Origin: an uncultured Bacteroidia bacterium
GTDB taxonomy: Bacteria > Bacteroidota > Bacteroidia > Bacteroidales > F082
DNA length: 64,000 bases
NCBI GenBank assembly: GCA_902801625.1
Contig: CADCJI010000005.1
Span: 124,001-188,000, forward strand
Reading direction: 5' to 3'
This document shows, one piece after another, positions 8,052 through 16,414 of this stretch (positions are counted from its first letter, which is position 1; every line of letters starts with the position of its first letter). Under the pieces are notes generated by a model. The model was given only the letters and a program-made list of their open reading frames with translations, was not told the DNA's origin and ran no database searches. Both the position numbers and the translations under genes were made by a program.

Positions 8052-9797
8052 ATGACAAACCCGGAAGAAGAAAAAGTAACGGAAAAGAAATCGCTCAATT
8101 TCATTGAAGCGAAAGTGGAAGAAGATCTCGCCAACGGCAAGAATGGTGGACGTGTGCAGACACGTTTTCCCCCAGAGCCGAATGGTTACCTTCATATCGG
8201 CCACGCCAAGGCCATCTGCCTCGATTTCGGCATCGCTGCCCAACATGGCGGTGTGTGCAACTTGCGCTTCGACGACACCAACCCCACCAAAGAGAACATG
8301 GAATATGTCGATGCCATCAAAGAGGATATTCAATGGCTTGGCTACCAGTGGGGTAACGAATACTATGCCTCCGATTACTTCCAGCAACTCTGGGATTTTG
8401 CCATAGAACTGATTAAAAGAGGCAAGGCTTACATCGATGAGCAAAGCTCTGAGGAGATTGCTGCACAGAAGGGTACGCCCACGCAACCAGGCATTGAGAG
8501 TCCCTACCGCAACCGTCCCATCGAAGAGTCGTTGGATTTGTTCAACAAGATGAACAATGGTGAGATTGGCGAGGGCAAGATGGTGCTCCGTGCCAAGATT
8601 GACATGGCCAACCCCAACATGCACTTCCGTGACCCCATCATCTACCGCGTGGTCGACACACCTCACCACCGCACGGGCACCAAGTGGCACGCCTACCCGA
8701 TGTATGACTTCGCCCATGGACAAAGCGACTACTTCGAAGGTGTCACCCACTCGCTTTGCACCTTGGAGTTTGTGGTGCATCGTCCGCTCTACGACCTCTT
8801 TGTCGACTGGCTTAAGGAAATAAGGGGAGAAGGTGACAACATGGATGACAACCGTCCGCGTCAAACCGAGTTCAACAAGCTGAACCTCAACTATATCTTG
8901 CTGAGCAAACGCAACCTGCTCGTTCTTGTCAACGAGGGCCTGGTGAGCGGTTGGGATGACCCGCGCATGCCCACGATTTGCGGCTTCCGTCGACGTGGCT
9001 ACACGCCGAGCGGCATCCACAAGTTCATCGACAAGATTGGCTATACCACCTACGATGCCTTGAACGACTTCGCCCTGATGGAGAGCGCCATCCGCGAGGA
9101 CCTCAACGCCACCGCCACCCGCGTGGCTGCCGTGGTCAACCCGGTGAAGTTGATCATCACCAACTATCCCGAAGGACAAATTGAGGAGATGGAAGCCATC
9201 AACAACCCCGAGGACGAATCAGCCGGCAGCCACAAGATTGCCTTTAGCCGAGAGTTGTGGATTGAGAAAGAGGACTTTATGGAAGATGCTCCGAAGAAGT
9301 ACTTCCGCATGACCCCAGGCAACGAAGTGCGCCTGAAGAACGCTTACATCGTGAAATGCACGAGCTGTAAGAAGGATGAAAATGGAGAAGTCGTTGAAGT
9401 CTATGCCGAATATGATCCCGACACGAAGAGCGGCCTGCCAGGTGCCAACCGCAAGGTGAAAGGCACCATCCACTGGGTAAGTTGCGAGCGTTGCCTCGAA
9501 GCTGAGGTGCGCATGTACGACCGCCTTTGGAAAGTGGAGAATCCCCGCGATGAGTTAGCTCGCCTGCAAAACGAAGGCAAGACCGCGCTCGAAGCCATGA
9601 AGGAAATGATGAATCCCAACTCGTTAGAGGTGCGCCCTGTGTGCTATGTGGAAGAATACTTGGCCGATGCCAAGCCGCTCGACCACTTCCAGTTCCAACG
9701 CATCGGCTACTTCACGGTCGACAAGGACAGCACCGATGGACATTTAGTCTTCAACCGCACCGTGGCGTTGAAGGACACATGGGCAAAAACCATGTAA
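8052..9797 (+). CDS. glnS: Glutaminyl-tRNA synthetase
   Basis: 581 residues, normal length for GlnRS. It charges tRNA-Gln with glutamine in the cytoplasm. The class I signature PNGYLHIGHAKA is at about 43-54 (HIGH 48-51), and the KMSKS-type loop appears as LLSKRNL near 280. Downstream are the GlnRS/GluRS anticodon-binding beta barrels, including a Cys-containing insertion KCTSCKK...VSCERC near 437-479. It is a monocistronic unit with its own promoter. Its promoter and first 24 codons have been copied to 4100-4206. Confidence 0.96.
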   Translation: MTNPEEEKVTEKKSLNFIEAKVEEDLANGKNGGRVQTRFPPEPNGYLHIGHAKAICLDFGIAAQHGGVCNLRFDDTNPTKENMEYVDAIKEDIQWLGYQWGNEYYASDYFQQLWDFAIELIKRGKAYIDEQSSEEIAAQKGTPTQPGIESPYRNRPIEESLDLFNKMNNGEIGEGKMVLRAKIDMANPNMHFRDPIIYRVVDTPHHRTGTKWHAYPMYDFAHGQSDYFEGVTHSLCTLEFVVHRPLYDLFVDWLKEIRGEGDNMDDNRPRQTEFNKLNLNYILLSKRNLLVLVNEGLVSGWDDPRMPTICGFRRRGYTPSGIHKFIDKIGYTTYDALNDFALMESAIREDLNATATRVAAVVNPVKLIITNYPEGQIEEMEAINNPEDESAGSHKIAFSRELWIEKEDFMEDAPKKYFRMTPGNEVRLKNAYIVKCTSCKKDENGEVVEVYAEYDPDTKSGLPGANRKVKGTIHWVSCERCLEAEVRMYDRLWKVENPRDELARLQNEGKTALEAMKEMMNPNSLEVRPVCYVEEYLADAKPLDHFQFQRIGYFTVDKDSTDGHLVFNRTVALKDTWAKTM

Positions 9798-9810
9798 TCT
9801 ACGTTTGTAG

Positions 9811-9906
9811 AGACGTTGCGTGCAACGTCTAAACGAAACCGACAATGTAATTTGTAATCATCTTGAATGCATTGTTTTGTGGAGACGGAGTGCACACCGT
9901 CTCCAC
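9811..9906. repeat. Two GTAGAGACG-family hairpins
   Basis: Hairpin AGACGTTGC/GCAACGTCT at 9811-9830 and hairpin GTGGAGACGG/CCGTCTCCAC at 9879-9906, the latter followed by ATTTTTTAT. They separate the convergent glnS and MazG-like genes, and the second could end glnS transcription. Confidence 0.75.
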
Positions 9907-9911
9907 ATTTT

Positions 9912-10250
9912 TTATGCGATGGGGTCGCGCAGTTTGTCGTTGTGGATATGGCGTTCCCTGTCGCGCATGGTTTTCTTCTCCATGTTCTTGGCGAAGGCTT
10001 CTGTGAGGTCGACGCCGGTTTGGTTGGCCAAGCAGAGCAACACCCAGAGGATGTCGGCCATTTCATCAGCCATGTTGCGGTTCTTGTCTGATTCCTTGAA
10101 GGATTGGTCGCCATAGGTGCGGGCGATGATGCGGGCTAATTCGCCGACCTCTTCTGTCAACAGGACCATGTTGGTCAATTCGCTGAAATAACGCACGCCG
10201 TAGGTCTTGATCCATTCGTCAACGGCGGTTTGGGCTTCTTTAATTGACAT
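9912..10250 (-). CDS. MazG-like nucleotide pyrophosphohydrolase
   Basis: 112 residues from the ATG at 10250 (MSIKEAQTAVDEWI). It carries the all-alpha NTP pyrophosphohydrolase motif: EEVGELAR near 31-38 and DEMADILWVL near 64-73, which supply the Mg-binding acidic residues. The family removes non-canonical nucleoside triphosphates (dCTPase/iMazG type). An in-frame upstream start at 10307 exists only because a CCCTGAGCCTGTCGAAGGG repeat reads as MPEPVEG, so it is rejected. Convergent with glnS. Confidence 0.8.
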   Translation of the reverse strand: MSIKEAQTAVDEWIKTYGVRYFSELTNMVLLTEEVGELARIIARTYGDQSFKESDKNRNMADEMADILWVLLCLANQTGVDLTEAFAKNMEKKTMRDRERHIHNDKLRDPIA

Positions 10251-10283
10251 TTGTTTAGTTGTTGATTGTTTAATTGTTGAAAT

Positions 10284-10357
10284 GGTGCCTTCGACAGGCT
10301 CAGGCACCCTTCACTTTTTGGTTGGCAAAGGTCCCTGAGCCCGTCGAAGGGCCGACC
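10284..10357. repeat. CCTGAGCCTGTCGAAGG inverted doublet, copy 1
   Basis: Minus-oriented arm at 10284-10308 and plus-oriented arm at 10330-10357, separated by 21 nt. REPIN-like doublet upstream of the MazG-like gene. Same family as the arms around the GIY-YIG gene. Confidence 0.85.
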
Positions 10358-10405
10358 AAAATTAGATGTTTTTTCGTTTCCTTCGCCCTAATCCAACAAT
10401 AATCG

Positions 10406-10413
10406 TAATTTTG
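10406..10413 (+). promoter_or_regulatory. Promoter of the OstA-like gene
   Basis: TAATTTTG -7 box, 17 nt before the ATG at 10431. Confidence 0.6.
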
Positions 10414-10430
10414 CACGTTATTCTATCACG

Positions 10431-12092
10431 ATGAAAGGTAAAGTGTTGTTCATAGTATCCTTGTTTCTATTGCTCTCGCAACTCGTTGTGGCTCAGGAGC
10501 AAGACACCGTGCAACGCAAGAAAACCCGCATCAACATTTTACATTATGACATAGCCACTTACTCAAAGAGTATGGGCGATGTGCAACGGCTCATCGGTCA
10601 TGTGAAGATGCGTCATGACTCAGCCTATTTCTTCTGTGACAGTGCCTATTACTACCAGAAAAACAACAGCTTTGATGCCTACCAGAACGTCCATATCATT
10701 GTCAATGACAGTGTGGAAGTTTTTAGCGACTTGCTGAATTACGACGGCGATACCCGTTTTGCTGAGTTCCACGACAATGTGCACCTACGCGATGACTCCA
10801 CCAACCTTTACACAGAATACCTTACGTATGACCGTAACTTACATTTGGCTAGTTATCCCGATAGCGCAATTACAATCCGTGGTGATAAGACCTTGAAAAG
10901 CCGTTATGGCTATTACCGCGACCGCCTTAAAGAGTTCTCGTTTTTTGAGAATGTTGAGGTTTATAGTCCTAAGTATCAGATGTATACCGATACTTTGTAT
11001 TACAACACGGGCATCGAAAAGATGTGGTTTCAAGGGCCGACAACCATCTTTAATAAGGAGAATGTATTGGAAGGCAAACACGGCTATTATCTTGTGAATG
11101 AAGACCATGTGTATCTTGACCAACGGCCATTCATGCATAACGAAACCCAACTGATGTGGTCCGACTCCATCTTTTATGACCGTAATCGGGGTATGGCGCA
11201 GGCCTATAGTCAGGTGGATATGATTGACACCTCCTACAAAGTTGTCATGCGAGGTGATTATGTGGAAATGTGGGAAAACAAAGGTCTTTCCTTTGCCACC
11301 GACAGTGCCTACGCCATCAGTTACGATGGTGGAGACTCACTTTACATTCATGGCGATACTTTATTTATGTATTTCGACAAGCAAAAAGAGGAGGCCAAGA
11401 AACTCATCGCCCGCCGCCATGTGCGTTTCTTCAAGTCAGACTTGCAGGGCAAATGCGACACACTCACTTATCTGATGGAAGACTCGATTATCCGTATGCG
11501 TGTGTCACCGATTCTTTGGGCCGAAGACAGCCAAATGACTGGCACCGACATCGACATTAAAATCAAGGAAAGTACGGTAGAGTGGGTGCTGCAAAAAGGA
11601 AATGCTTTCATCATTTCGCAAGACACGATAGAAGGCTTCAACCAAATCAAGGGCAAGGACATCACCTCACTTTTTAAGGATGGCGACATTCATCATGTCA
11701 ATGTGGATGGCGACCAAGCTGAGACCATCTATTGGATTCGTGATGATGATGGAGGTATCATAGGAATAGATGTGTCGAAGTCGGAAACCATGGTCATTGA
11801 GATGGAAAAACAAAATGTTTCCATCATCAAATCGTACAAGGGCATTGATGAGACAATGTATCCTAAGGAAGACTTGAGTGAAAGCAGTCGCTATCTGCAA
11901 GGTTTTAAGTGGCATGAGGAGGCCAGGCCAAAGGATAAGGATGACATTTTCCGCCGCATTGAGGCCGAAATGCCTCAAGCTGTAGTCACGCCAAAAGAAA
12001 CGCCTACGGAGCCGTCAACAGAAGCTACTGAAGAAACGGAAATCAAAGAAGAGCAGCCCAAACGGCATCGGGCAAAAAAAGACAACAATTAA
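10431..12092 (+). CDS. OstA-like (LptA-type) periplasmic protein
   Basis: 553 residues with a signal peptide ending VVAQ. The body is a long run of short beta-strand repeats (VKMRHDSAYFFCDSAYYY, VHIIVNDSVEVFSDLLNYDG) typical of OstA-like_N, the beta-jellyroll fold shared by LptA and the LptD N terminus. Known members take part in lipopolysaccharide transport across the periplasm. The last 60 residues are a low-complexity E/T/K/P tail. It lies 28 nt upstream of gpmA and may share its transcript. Confidence 0.8.
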   Translation: MKGKVLFIVSLFLLLSQLVVAQEQDTVQRKKTRINILHYDIATYSKSMGDVQRLIGHVKMRHDSAYFFCDSAYYYQKNNSFDAYQNVHIIVNDSVEVFSDLLNYDGDTRFAEFHDNVHLRDDSTNLYTEYLTYDRNLHLASYPDSAITIRGDKTLKSRYGYYRDRLKEFSFFENVEVYSPKYQMYTDTLYYNTGIEKMWFQGPTTIFNKENVLEGKHGYYLVNEDHVYLDQRPFMHNETQLMWSDSIFYDRNRGMAQAYSQVDMIDTSYKVVMRGDYVEMWENKGLSFATDSAYAISYDGGDSLYIHGDTLFMYFDKQKEEAKKLIARRHVRFFKSDLQGKCDTLTYLMEDSIIRMRVSPILWAEDSQMTGTDIDIKIKESTVEWVLQKGNAFIISQDTIEGFNQIKGKDITSLFKDGDIHHVNVDGDQAETIYWIRDDDGGIIGIDVSKSETMVIEMEKQNVSIIKSYKGIDETMYPKEDLSESSRYLQGFKWHEEARPKDKDDIFRRIEAEMPQAVVTPKETPTEPSTEATEETEIKEEQPKRHRAKKDNN

Positions 12093-12120
12093 ACAGTTCA
12101 ACAATAATCAATCAACAACA

Positions 12121-12867
12121 ATGAAAAAACTGATTTTAATCCGTCACGGAGAAAGTGAATGGAACAAATTGAACCTCTTCACGGGGTGGACCAATGTGGA
12201 CCTCTCTGAAAAAGGCGTACAAGAAGCCATCGAGGCAGGCAAAACACTGAAAGAGAACGGCTACAAACCTGAAATCTGCTTCACCTCTTATCTGAAGCGC
12301 GCCATCAAGACCTTAAACCTCGCTCTCGAGGCCATGGACATGGACTGGCTGCCGGTGTACAAGTCATGGCGACTCAACGAGAAGTCGTATGGCCAACTGC
12401 AAGGCCTCGACAAGAAGATGACCGCCGAGAAATACGGCGACGAGCAAGTGCGCCTGTGGCGTCGTGCCTTCGATGTGCGCCCGCCTGCGCTCGACATGAA
12501 CGACCCCAAGAGCCCCCGCATGGATCCGCGCTATGCCGAACTCACCGACGAGCAAATCCCGCTCACCGAGGCTCTTTGCGACACCATCGAGCGTGTGATG
12601 CCTTATTATGAAAATAACATCATGAAGGCCTTTGAGACCCACGATCAAGTATTGGTGGTGGCCCACGGCAACAGCTTGCGTGGTGTGGTGAAGGTATTGA
12701 AAGGTATGAGCAATGACGAGATCATTGCCTTCAACATCCCGACAGGCATCCCGTATGTCTTCGAGTTCGACGACAATATGAAGTTACAGAAAGACTTCTT
12801 CCTCGGCGATCCCGAGAAGGTGGCCGCGCTGATGGCGGCTGTCGCCAACCAAGGTAAGGCGAAATAA
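12121..12867 (+). CDS. gpmA: 2,3-bisphosphoglycerate-dependent phosphoglycerate mutase
   Basis: 248 residues, standard length. It interconverts 3- and 2-phosphoglycerate in glycolysis. The phosphohistidine motif LIRHGESEWN is at 6-15 (catalytic His9), the SYGQLQG loop follows W..NEK near 88-96, and the second catalytic His lies in VVAHGNSLRG near 180-189. Cytosolic. A MITE-like element begins a few bases after the stop. Confidence 0.95.
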   Translation: MKKLILIRHGESEWNKLNLFTGWTNVDLSEKGVQEAIEAGKTLKENGYKPEICFTSYLKRAIKTLNLALEAMDMDWLPVYKSWRLNEKSYGQLQGLDKKMTAEKYGDEQVRLWRRAFDVRPPALDMNDPKSPRMDPRYAELTDEQIPLTEALCDTIERVMPYYENNIMKAFETHDQVLVVAHGNSLRGVVKVLKGMSNDEIIAFNIPTGIPYVFEFDDNMKLQKDFFLGDPEKVAALMAAVANQGKAK

Positions 12868-12872
12868 TTGGT

Positions 12873-13002
12873 ATTTGCTTCGCAAAGAAATCTGTCAAAA
12901 ATCATAATAAAATCGATCGAAAATCATATAAAAAGATTTTGAAAGATTTTGAAAGATTTTAAAAACAGATTTTTGACAGATTTCTTGCCCGTAGGGCAAT
13001 CC
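12873..13002. mobile_element. MITE-like element A, copy 1
   Basis: Perfect 19-bp terminal inverted repeat AAGAAATCTGTCAAAAATC at 12885-12903 and its complement at 12968-12986. Each end also carries its own mini-hairpin (TTTGC-ttc-GCAAA; TTGCCC-gta-GGGCAA). The interior has three tandem AAAGATTTTG-like units and no ORF. Copy 2 is at 33855-33958. Confidence 0.75.
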
Positions 13003-13004
13003 CA

Positions 13005-14345
13005 TTAGAAAATATAATTAAACCCGACGAAAGTCTTCAGTTTCTCACCGTCGCGTTTGTCCAAGGCTTTGCCTAAGTCGACAGACACAACGAGATTGCG
13101 GTTCATGATGAGTTTGAGGCCGCAGCCTGCGCTCATGTGAAGGCCTTCTTTGCCAGCATAGCATTCAAAAGCAGGTTCGTAGTTGGGTATGCCAGAACCG
13201 CCAGCCTCCTTCATTTCTTCCTCTCTAAAAGGTTGCGTCACCATACCTGCATCGAAGAAAGGATTCAAGGCCACTAGCCAGTTTTGGTTAATGAATTGGA
13301 ATCCTACGATGCGCCAGCGCATTTCCAGATTGGCAAAGGCAAAGCCCTCGCCGATGACGCCATTACGGTTCACACCGCGCATGGTCACGCTGCCGCCCAA
13401 ACCTTCAGTGTACATTTTTTGGAAGAACATAGTGTTCAGGTTATTAATCATATACCACGGGGTTTTGCCAGCGATGCGGTTTTGGGCACCGAGGCGATAG
13501 GCGAGAGTCAGTTTGTCCTTGTAGACAGGGATGTATTGTCTCCACAAGAAGGTGTACGACAGGTTACTGTAGCCCTTGCGGTCGATGAAGTCGGGAGCAC
13601 CCACTAACGTGGCTTCAGCGTAGATGCCTTTGGTCGGGTCGCTGTTGTGGTCGCGGCTGTCGTACAACATGCCGAGGCGGATTTGCGTGGTGTTGCCGCC
13701 ATGGGCCTCATCTTCCTTGATGATGTTGTTTGCGGTATATTCTTCATACAAGGTTACTTGGTCTTCATAACCTTCCAGGTTGATGCGGTCGACTTTGGTG
13801 TTGTAGTATGCTAAGCCCGCCGTCCAATATAGGTTAGGCACGCCAAAAAACGGTCTTTGCATGCTACCCACAAAGCGGAATTGGTTGCGGTTGATGAAAT
13901 GGTAGCCGCTCTTAATGCCTTCTAAACCAGCATAAGGGTCGAAAGTGCTGGCTTCGAAGCCATTGAAGCCGAAGAACTCGTATTTCTTGGCGTAGAAATA
14001 GGTCACGTCGAAGAAGAGCTTGGTGTCTTTCACGACGTAGGGCATGTCACTATAGAAACGGAACACACCCGAGCCTTTGGTGTAGCGCGAGGCCTCCACG
14101 TTGAACTTGTAGTTGTAGCGAGGATAGCGCGAGCCGTCGCCGAAGTTGAAGATGTCGCAAGTCACACCGTACTGGAAGCCTAAGTCTGCATCGTAGCCCA
14201 CCACGGGCAGTGGACCGAAGTTCCAGCCTTTCTTGATGATTTCGCCTTTTTCGTTATAGGTCTTTTCTTTCTTGGCTTTCTTTTCTTGAGCCATGCCGCA
14301 CACGGCCAACAGCAGGGTGAGCATTAGTAATAATGATTTTTTCAT
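13005..14345 (-). CDS. Omp85/BamA-type surface antigen barrel
   Basis: 446 residues from ATG 14345, where a signal peptide MKKSLLLMLTLLLAVCGMAQ starts; a longer frame to 14387 would run into an inverted repeat. There are no POTRA domains before the barrel. The C-terminal bacterial surface antigen domain is recognised by the long amphipathic strands, the GSVTMRGVNRNGVIGEG motif (a VRGF/Y-like element) and a terminal FVGFNYIF strand with a C-terminal Phe. Probably a membrane porin-like or small Omp85 protein; substrate unknown. Confidence 0.75.
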   Translation of the reverse strand: MKKSLLLMLTLLLAVCGMAQEKKAKKEKTYNEKGEIIKKGWNFGPLPVVGYDADLGFQYGVTCDIFNFGDGSRYPRYNYKFNVEASRYTKGSGVFRFYSDMPYVVKDTKLFFDVTYFYAKKYEFFGFNGFEASTFDPYAGLEGIKSGYHFINRNQFRFVGSMQRPFFGVPNLYWTAGLAYYNTKVDRINLEGYEDQVTLYEEYTANNIIKEDEAHGGNTTQIRLGMLYDSRDHNSDPTKGIYAEATLVGAPDFIDRKGYSNLSYTFLWRQYIPVYKDKLTLAYRLGAQNRIAGKTPWYMINNLNTMFFQKMYTEGLGGSVTMRGVNRNGVIGEGFAFANLEMRWRIVGFQFINQNWLVALNPFFDAGMVTQPFREEEMKEAGGSGIPNYEPAFECYAGKEGLHMSAGCGLKLIMNRNLVVSVDLGKALDKRDGEKLKTFVGFNYIF

Positions 14346-14363
14346 ATTGGTTATTTTTATTGT

Positions 14364-14444
14364 CGGTTTGTAGGGCTGTCGTACCACGGCAGCCTATATT
14401 GGTCGTTTTTTGCGGCTGCCACCATGTGACAGCCCTACAAACCG
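14364..14444. repeat. Long nested inverted repeat in an mRNA leader
   Basis: CGGTTTGTAGGGCTGTC at 14364-14380 pairs perfectly over 17 bp with 14428-14444; inside, GGCAGCC pairs with GGCTGCC. It lies between the minus-strand promoter at 14445-14452 and the Omp85-like start, so it would fold in that mRNA leader. Confidence 0.8.
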
Positions 14445-14452
14445 CAAAAATA
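14445..14452 (-). promoter_or_regulatory. Promoter of the Omp85-like gene
   Basis: Complement reads TATTTTTG, a -7 box about 100 nt upstream of the start at 14345. Confidence 0.55.
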
Positions 14453-14484
14453 GTTTTTTTATCAACATTAGCGAAAAATAGTGC

Positions 14485-14492
14485 TATTTTTG
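14485..14492 (+). promoter_or_regulatory. Promoter of mntP
   Basis: TATTTTTG -7 box, 19 nt before the ATG at 14512. The leader is too short for a yybP-ykoY riboswitch. Confidence 0.6.
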
Positions 14493-14511
14493 CGCCATAA
14501 TCCTGACGTAA

Positions 14512-15081
14512 ATGACCTTCCTCGAACTATTACTCATCGCCATAGGCCTTTCCATGGATGCCTTCTCGGTCTCCATCTGCAAAGGCTTGACCACCAAGCG
14601 GTTTTCATGGCGTATGGCTTTGGTCTGCGGCCTTTGGTTTGGCTTCTTTCAGGCTTTGATGCCCACAATTGGCTACTTCTTGGGCGCGCAGTTCCAGGAA
14701 ATGATTGAAGCCTACGACCATTGGATTGCCTTTGGTTTGCTTTTTCTCATCGGTGCCAACATGATTCGCGAGGCCCTGTCAAAAAAGGAAGAAGAGTCAA
14801 CCAACGGCGCACTTGACTTCAAAACAATGCTGCTTTTGGCCATCGCCACCAGCATCGATGCCTTGGCGGTAGGTGTTTCTTTTGCCTGTATCCAGGTGAA
14901 GCTGTGGTCATCTGTAGTGGTTATTGGCCTCACCACCTTTGTTTTCTCCGTCTTGGGCGTGAAGATTGGCAATGTGTTTGGTTCGAAATATGAGAAGTCG
15001 GCAGGTGTTATTGGTGGTATCATATTGATTATCATTGGATTGAAGATATTGTTGGAGCATTTGGGCATTATCAGTTTTTGA
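14512..15081 (+). CDS. mntP: Manganese efflux pump MntP
   Basis: 189 residues with six membrane helices in two repeats. Each repeat carries an Asp motif: GLSMDAFSVSICKG (about 13-26) and ATSIDALAVGVSFA (about 111-124). This fits MntP, which exports Mn(II) across the inner membrane to limit manganese toxicity. Single gene with its own promoter. The sensing RNA known from other MntP genes is not visible here. Confidence 0.92.
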   Translation: MTFLELLLIAIGLSMDAFSVSICKGLTTKRFSWRMALVCGLWFGFFQALMPTIGYFLGAQFQEMIEAYDHWIAFGLLFLIGANMIREALSKKEEESTNGALDFKTMLLLAIATSIDALAVGVSFACIQVKLWSSVVVIGLTTFVFSVLGVKIGNVFGSKYEKSAGVIGGIILIIIGLKILLEHLGIISF

Positions 15082-15132
15082 CTGAAAAGAAAAATCTGAC
15101 CAATTAATTGCACACTATATCAAAATAATGTG

Positions 15133-15140
15133 TAATTTTG
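15133..15140 (+). promoter_or_regulatory. Promoter of the tRNA-Pro locus
   Basis: TAATTTTG -7 box, 15 nt before the tRNA 5' end. Confidence 0.55.
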
Positions 15141-15155
15141 CAGCGCAAAACGGTT

Positions 15156-15223
15156 CGGGATGTAGCGCAGCCCGGTAGCGCGCTTCGTTCGGGACGAAGA
15201 GGCCGCAAGTTCGAACATCCCGA
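15156..15223 (+). pseudogene. tRNA-Pro (CGG) lacking the 3' T-stem strand
   Basis: Acceptor CGGGATG pairs with CATCCCG (15216-15222), D stem GCGC/GCGC and anticodon arm CTTCG-TTCGGGA-CGAAG (anticodon CGG) are perfect. The T arm starts normally, GCAAG then TTCGAA, but goes straight into the acceptor strand; about six bases forming the second half of the T stem are missing. Total 68 nt instead of about 74. Promoter and terminator remain, so this is a recently broken gene, an unusual tRNA, or an assembly error. CCG codons could still be read by a tRNA-Pro(UGG). Confidence 0.75.
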
Positions 15224-15235
15224 CTTTGAAAAAAT

Positions 15236-15265
15236 CAGCTTGAATATCAGTCGAGCTGTTTTTTT
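15236..15265 (+). terminator. Terminator after tRNA-Pro
   Basis: CAGCTTGA / TCGAGCTG stem (8 bp, one G-U), 7-nt loop, then seven T. Confidence 0.8.
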
Positions 15266-15268
15266 ATT

Positions 15269-15276
15269 TATTTTTG
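15269..15276 (+). promoter_or_regulatory. Promoter of the T9SS protein at 15305
   Basis: TATTTTTG -7 box, 29 nt before the ATG. Confidence 0.55.
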
Positions 15277-15304
15277 CGTTTGTATTAACTCTAAAATTAG
15301 CCCC

Positions 15305-16381
15305 ATGAAGAAGTATTTATTTGTTGCAGCTGTTTTATGTTGCATGATTTCGGCAATGGCTCAGATGCCAAAAGAAGGTTTTTCAAAACAAATGAATGCA
15401 TATACCGAAAAACTTGATAGTATTGATGCAGGAAGGTATAAATACCATTTTGTGTATGACAATCAATACAATGTAGAGAAAATGGAAATTAAAGAAGGCG
15501 GTGATTTATTCTATTTTGAGTTTACGTATGATAGTCTGAATAGACTTAGTAGTGCTACTCAAACAGATATCGATCCTGATTATAGTTATCGTACAGAATA
15601 TGTTTACGACAATTTAGGTAGAAGGTCGGAAGCATTGCTTTGTTTTTTGGAAAACGGAGCCGTAACTGATGAAGCGAAAACCGTTTATGAATACAATGAA
15701 GATAACAATGTTTCAATTGTAACGGAATTGTTTCTTAATAATGGAAGTTGGCGAGAAGAGAGTAAGAAAGAGTTTTTTTATGATGACCAACTTGATATTG
15801 ATGAAATTGTTTTTTGGGGTACTAATTCGCTTGGGGTTTGGATTCCTGAAAGTAAAATTGTACACACCTATGACAATCATCAAAACTGTATAGTTTCAAA
15901 ACAATACTATTATGATGCTGAGGAATGGTGGCTTGAAAACGAAATCAGTTATTATTATGATACGACAGTTCTTAGCAGTAATATTGCGGGTCTTGATTTC
16001 TATTTTTACAATTTGTATAATATCAACGGCATCAATAAGTTTTGCCGCAACAAATTATTGTATTGCGATGATGGGTGGGGAAAACATGATGGTCAATCTG
16101 AAAGAAGTCAAAAGATATTCTATTATTCGACTATTACAGGAATTGACGAAATGCCTGAAATCCTATTGAATATTTGGCCAAATCCCGTTGACGAAGTGCT
16201 TTATCTTGAAGCAGAGGAATTGCAACAAATAGAAATCTTCAGTTTGGACGGAAAATGCATTATGACAATTGCAAATAGTTTAGAATCAGTTAATATAAGA
16301 GGTTTGGCATCTGGTTGCTATTTGTTGAAAGCAACTACGAAGAATGGTTGTGTGGTCACACAAAAGTTCATGAAGCAGTAA
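15305..16381 (+). CDS. Secreted YD-repeat-like protein with T9SS sorting domain
   Basis: 358 residues. Signal peptide MKKYLFVAAVLCCMISAMAQ. Residues about 40-270 hold repeats built on YxYDNxxN/LxR and EYxYDxxG, like the YD/RHS repeats of Bacteroidales surface proteins but much shorter than a full RHS protein. The C terminus (about 285-358, IWPNPVDEVLYLEAEEL...GLASGCYLLKAT...KFMKQ) is a type A T9SS sorting domain. Expected to be exported and possibly anchored on the surface. AT-richer than its neighbours. Function unknown. Confidence 0.75.
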   Translation: MKKYLFVAAVLCCMISAMAQMPKEGFSKQMNAYTEKLDSIDAGRYKYHFVYDNQYNVEKMEIKEGGDLFYFEFTYDSLNRLSSATQTDIDPDYSYRTEYVYDNLGRRSEALLCFLENGAVTDEAKTVYEYNEDNNVSIVTELFLNNGSWREESKKEFFYDDQLDIDEIVFWGTNSLGVWIPESKIVHTYDNHQNCIVSKQYYYDAEEWWLENEISYYYDTTVLSSNIAGLDFYFYNLYNINGINKFCRNKLLYCDDGWGKHDGQSERSQKIFYYSTITGIDEMPEILLNIWPNPVDEVLYLEAEELQQIEIFSLDGKCIMTIANSLESVNIRGLASGCYLLKATTKNGCVVTQKFMKQ

Positions 16382-16401
16382 GATGCTTTTGGAATAAGTC
16401 G

Positions 16402-16409
16402 TACCTTTG
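16402..16409 (+). promoter_or_regulatory. Promoter very close to a start codon
   Basis: TACCTTTG -7 box ends only 5 nt before the ATG at 16415, so the mRNA would be leaderless or nearly so. Confidence 0.6.
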
Positions 16410-16414
16410 CAGCC

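Noticed and set aside
8037-9179. 380-codon open frame on the minus strand
   Set aside because: Antisense shadow of glnS. Its C-terminal resemblance to a frame at 4117-4332 only reflects the duplicated glnS 5' end.
14453-14511. Manganese riboswitch (yybP-ykoY) before mntP
   Set aside because: Only about 20 nt separate the -7 box from the ATG, and no matching stems are present.
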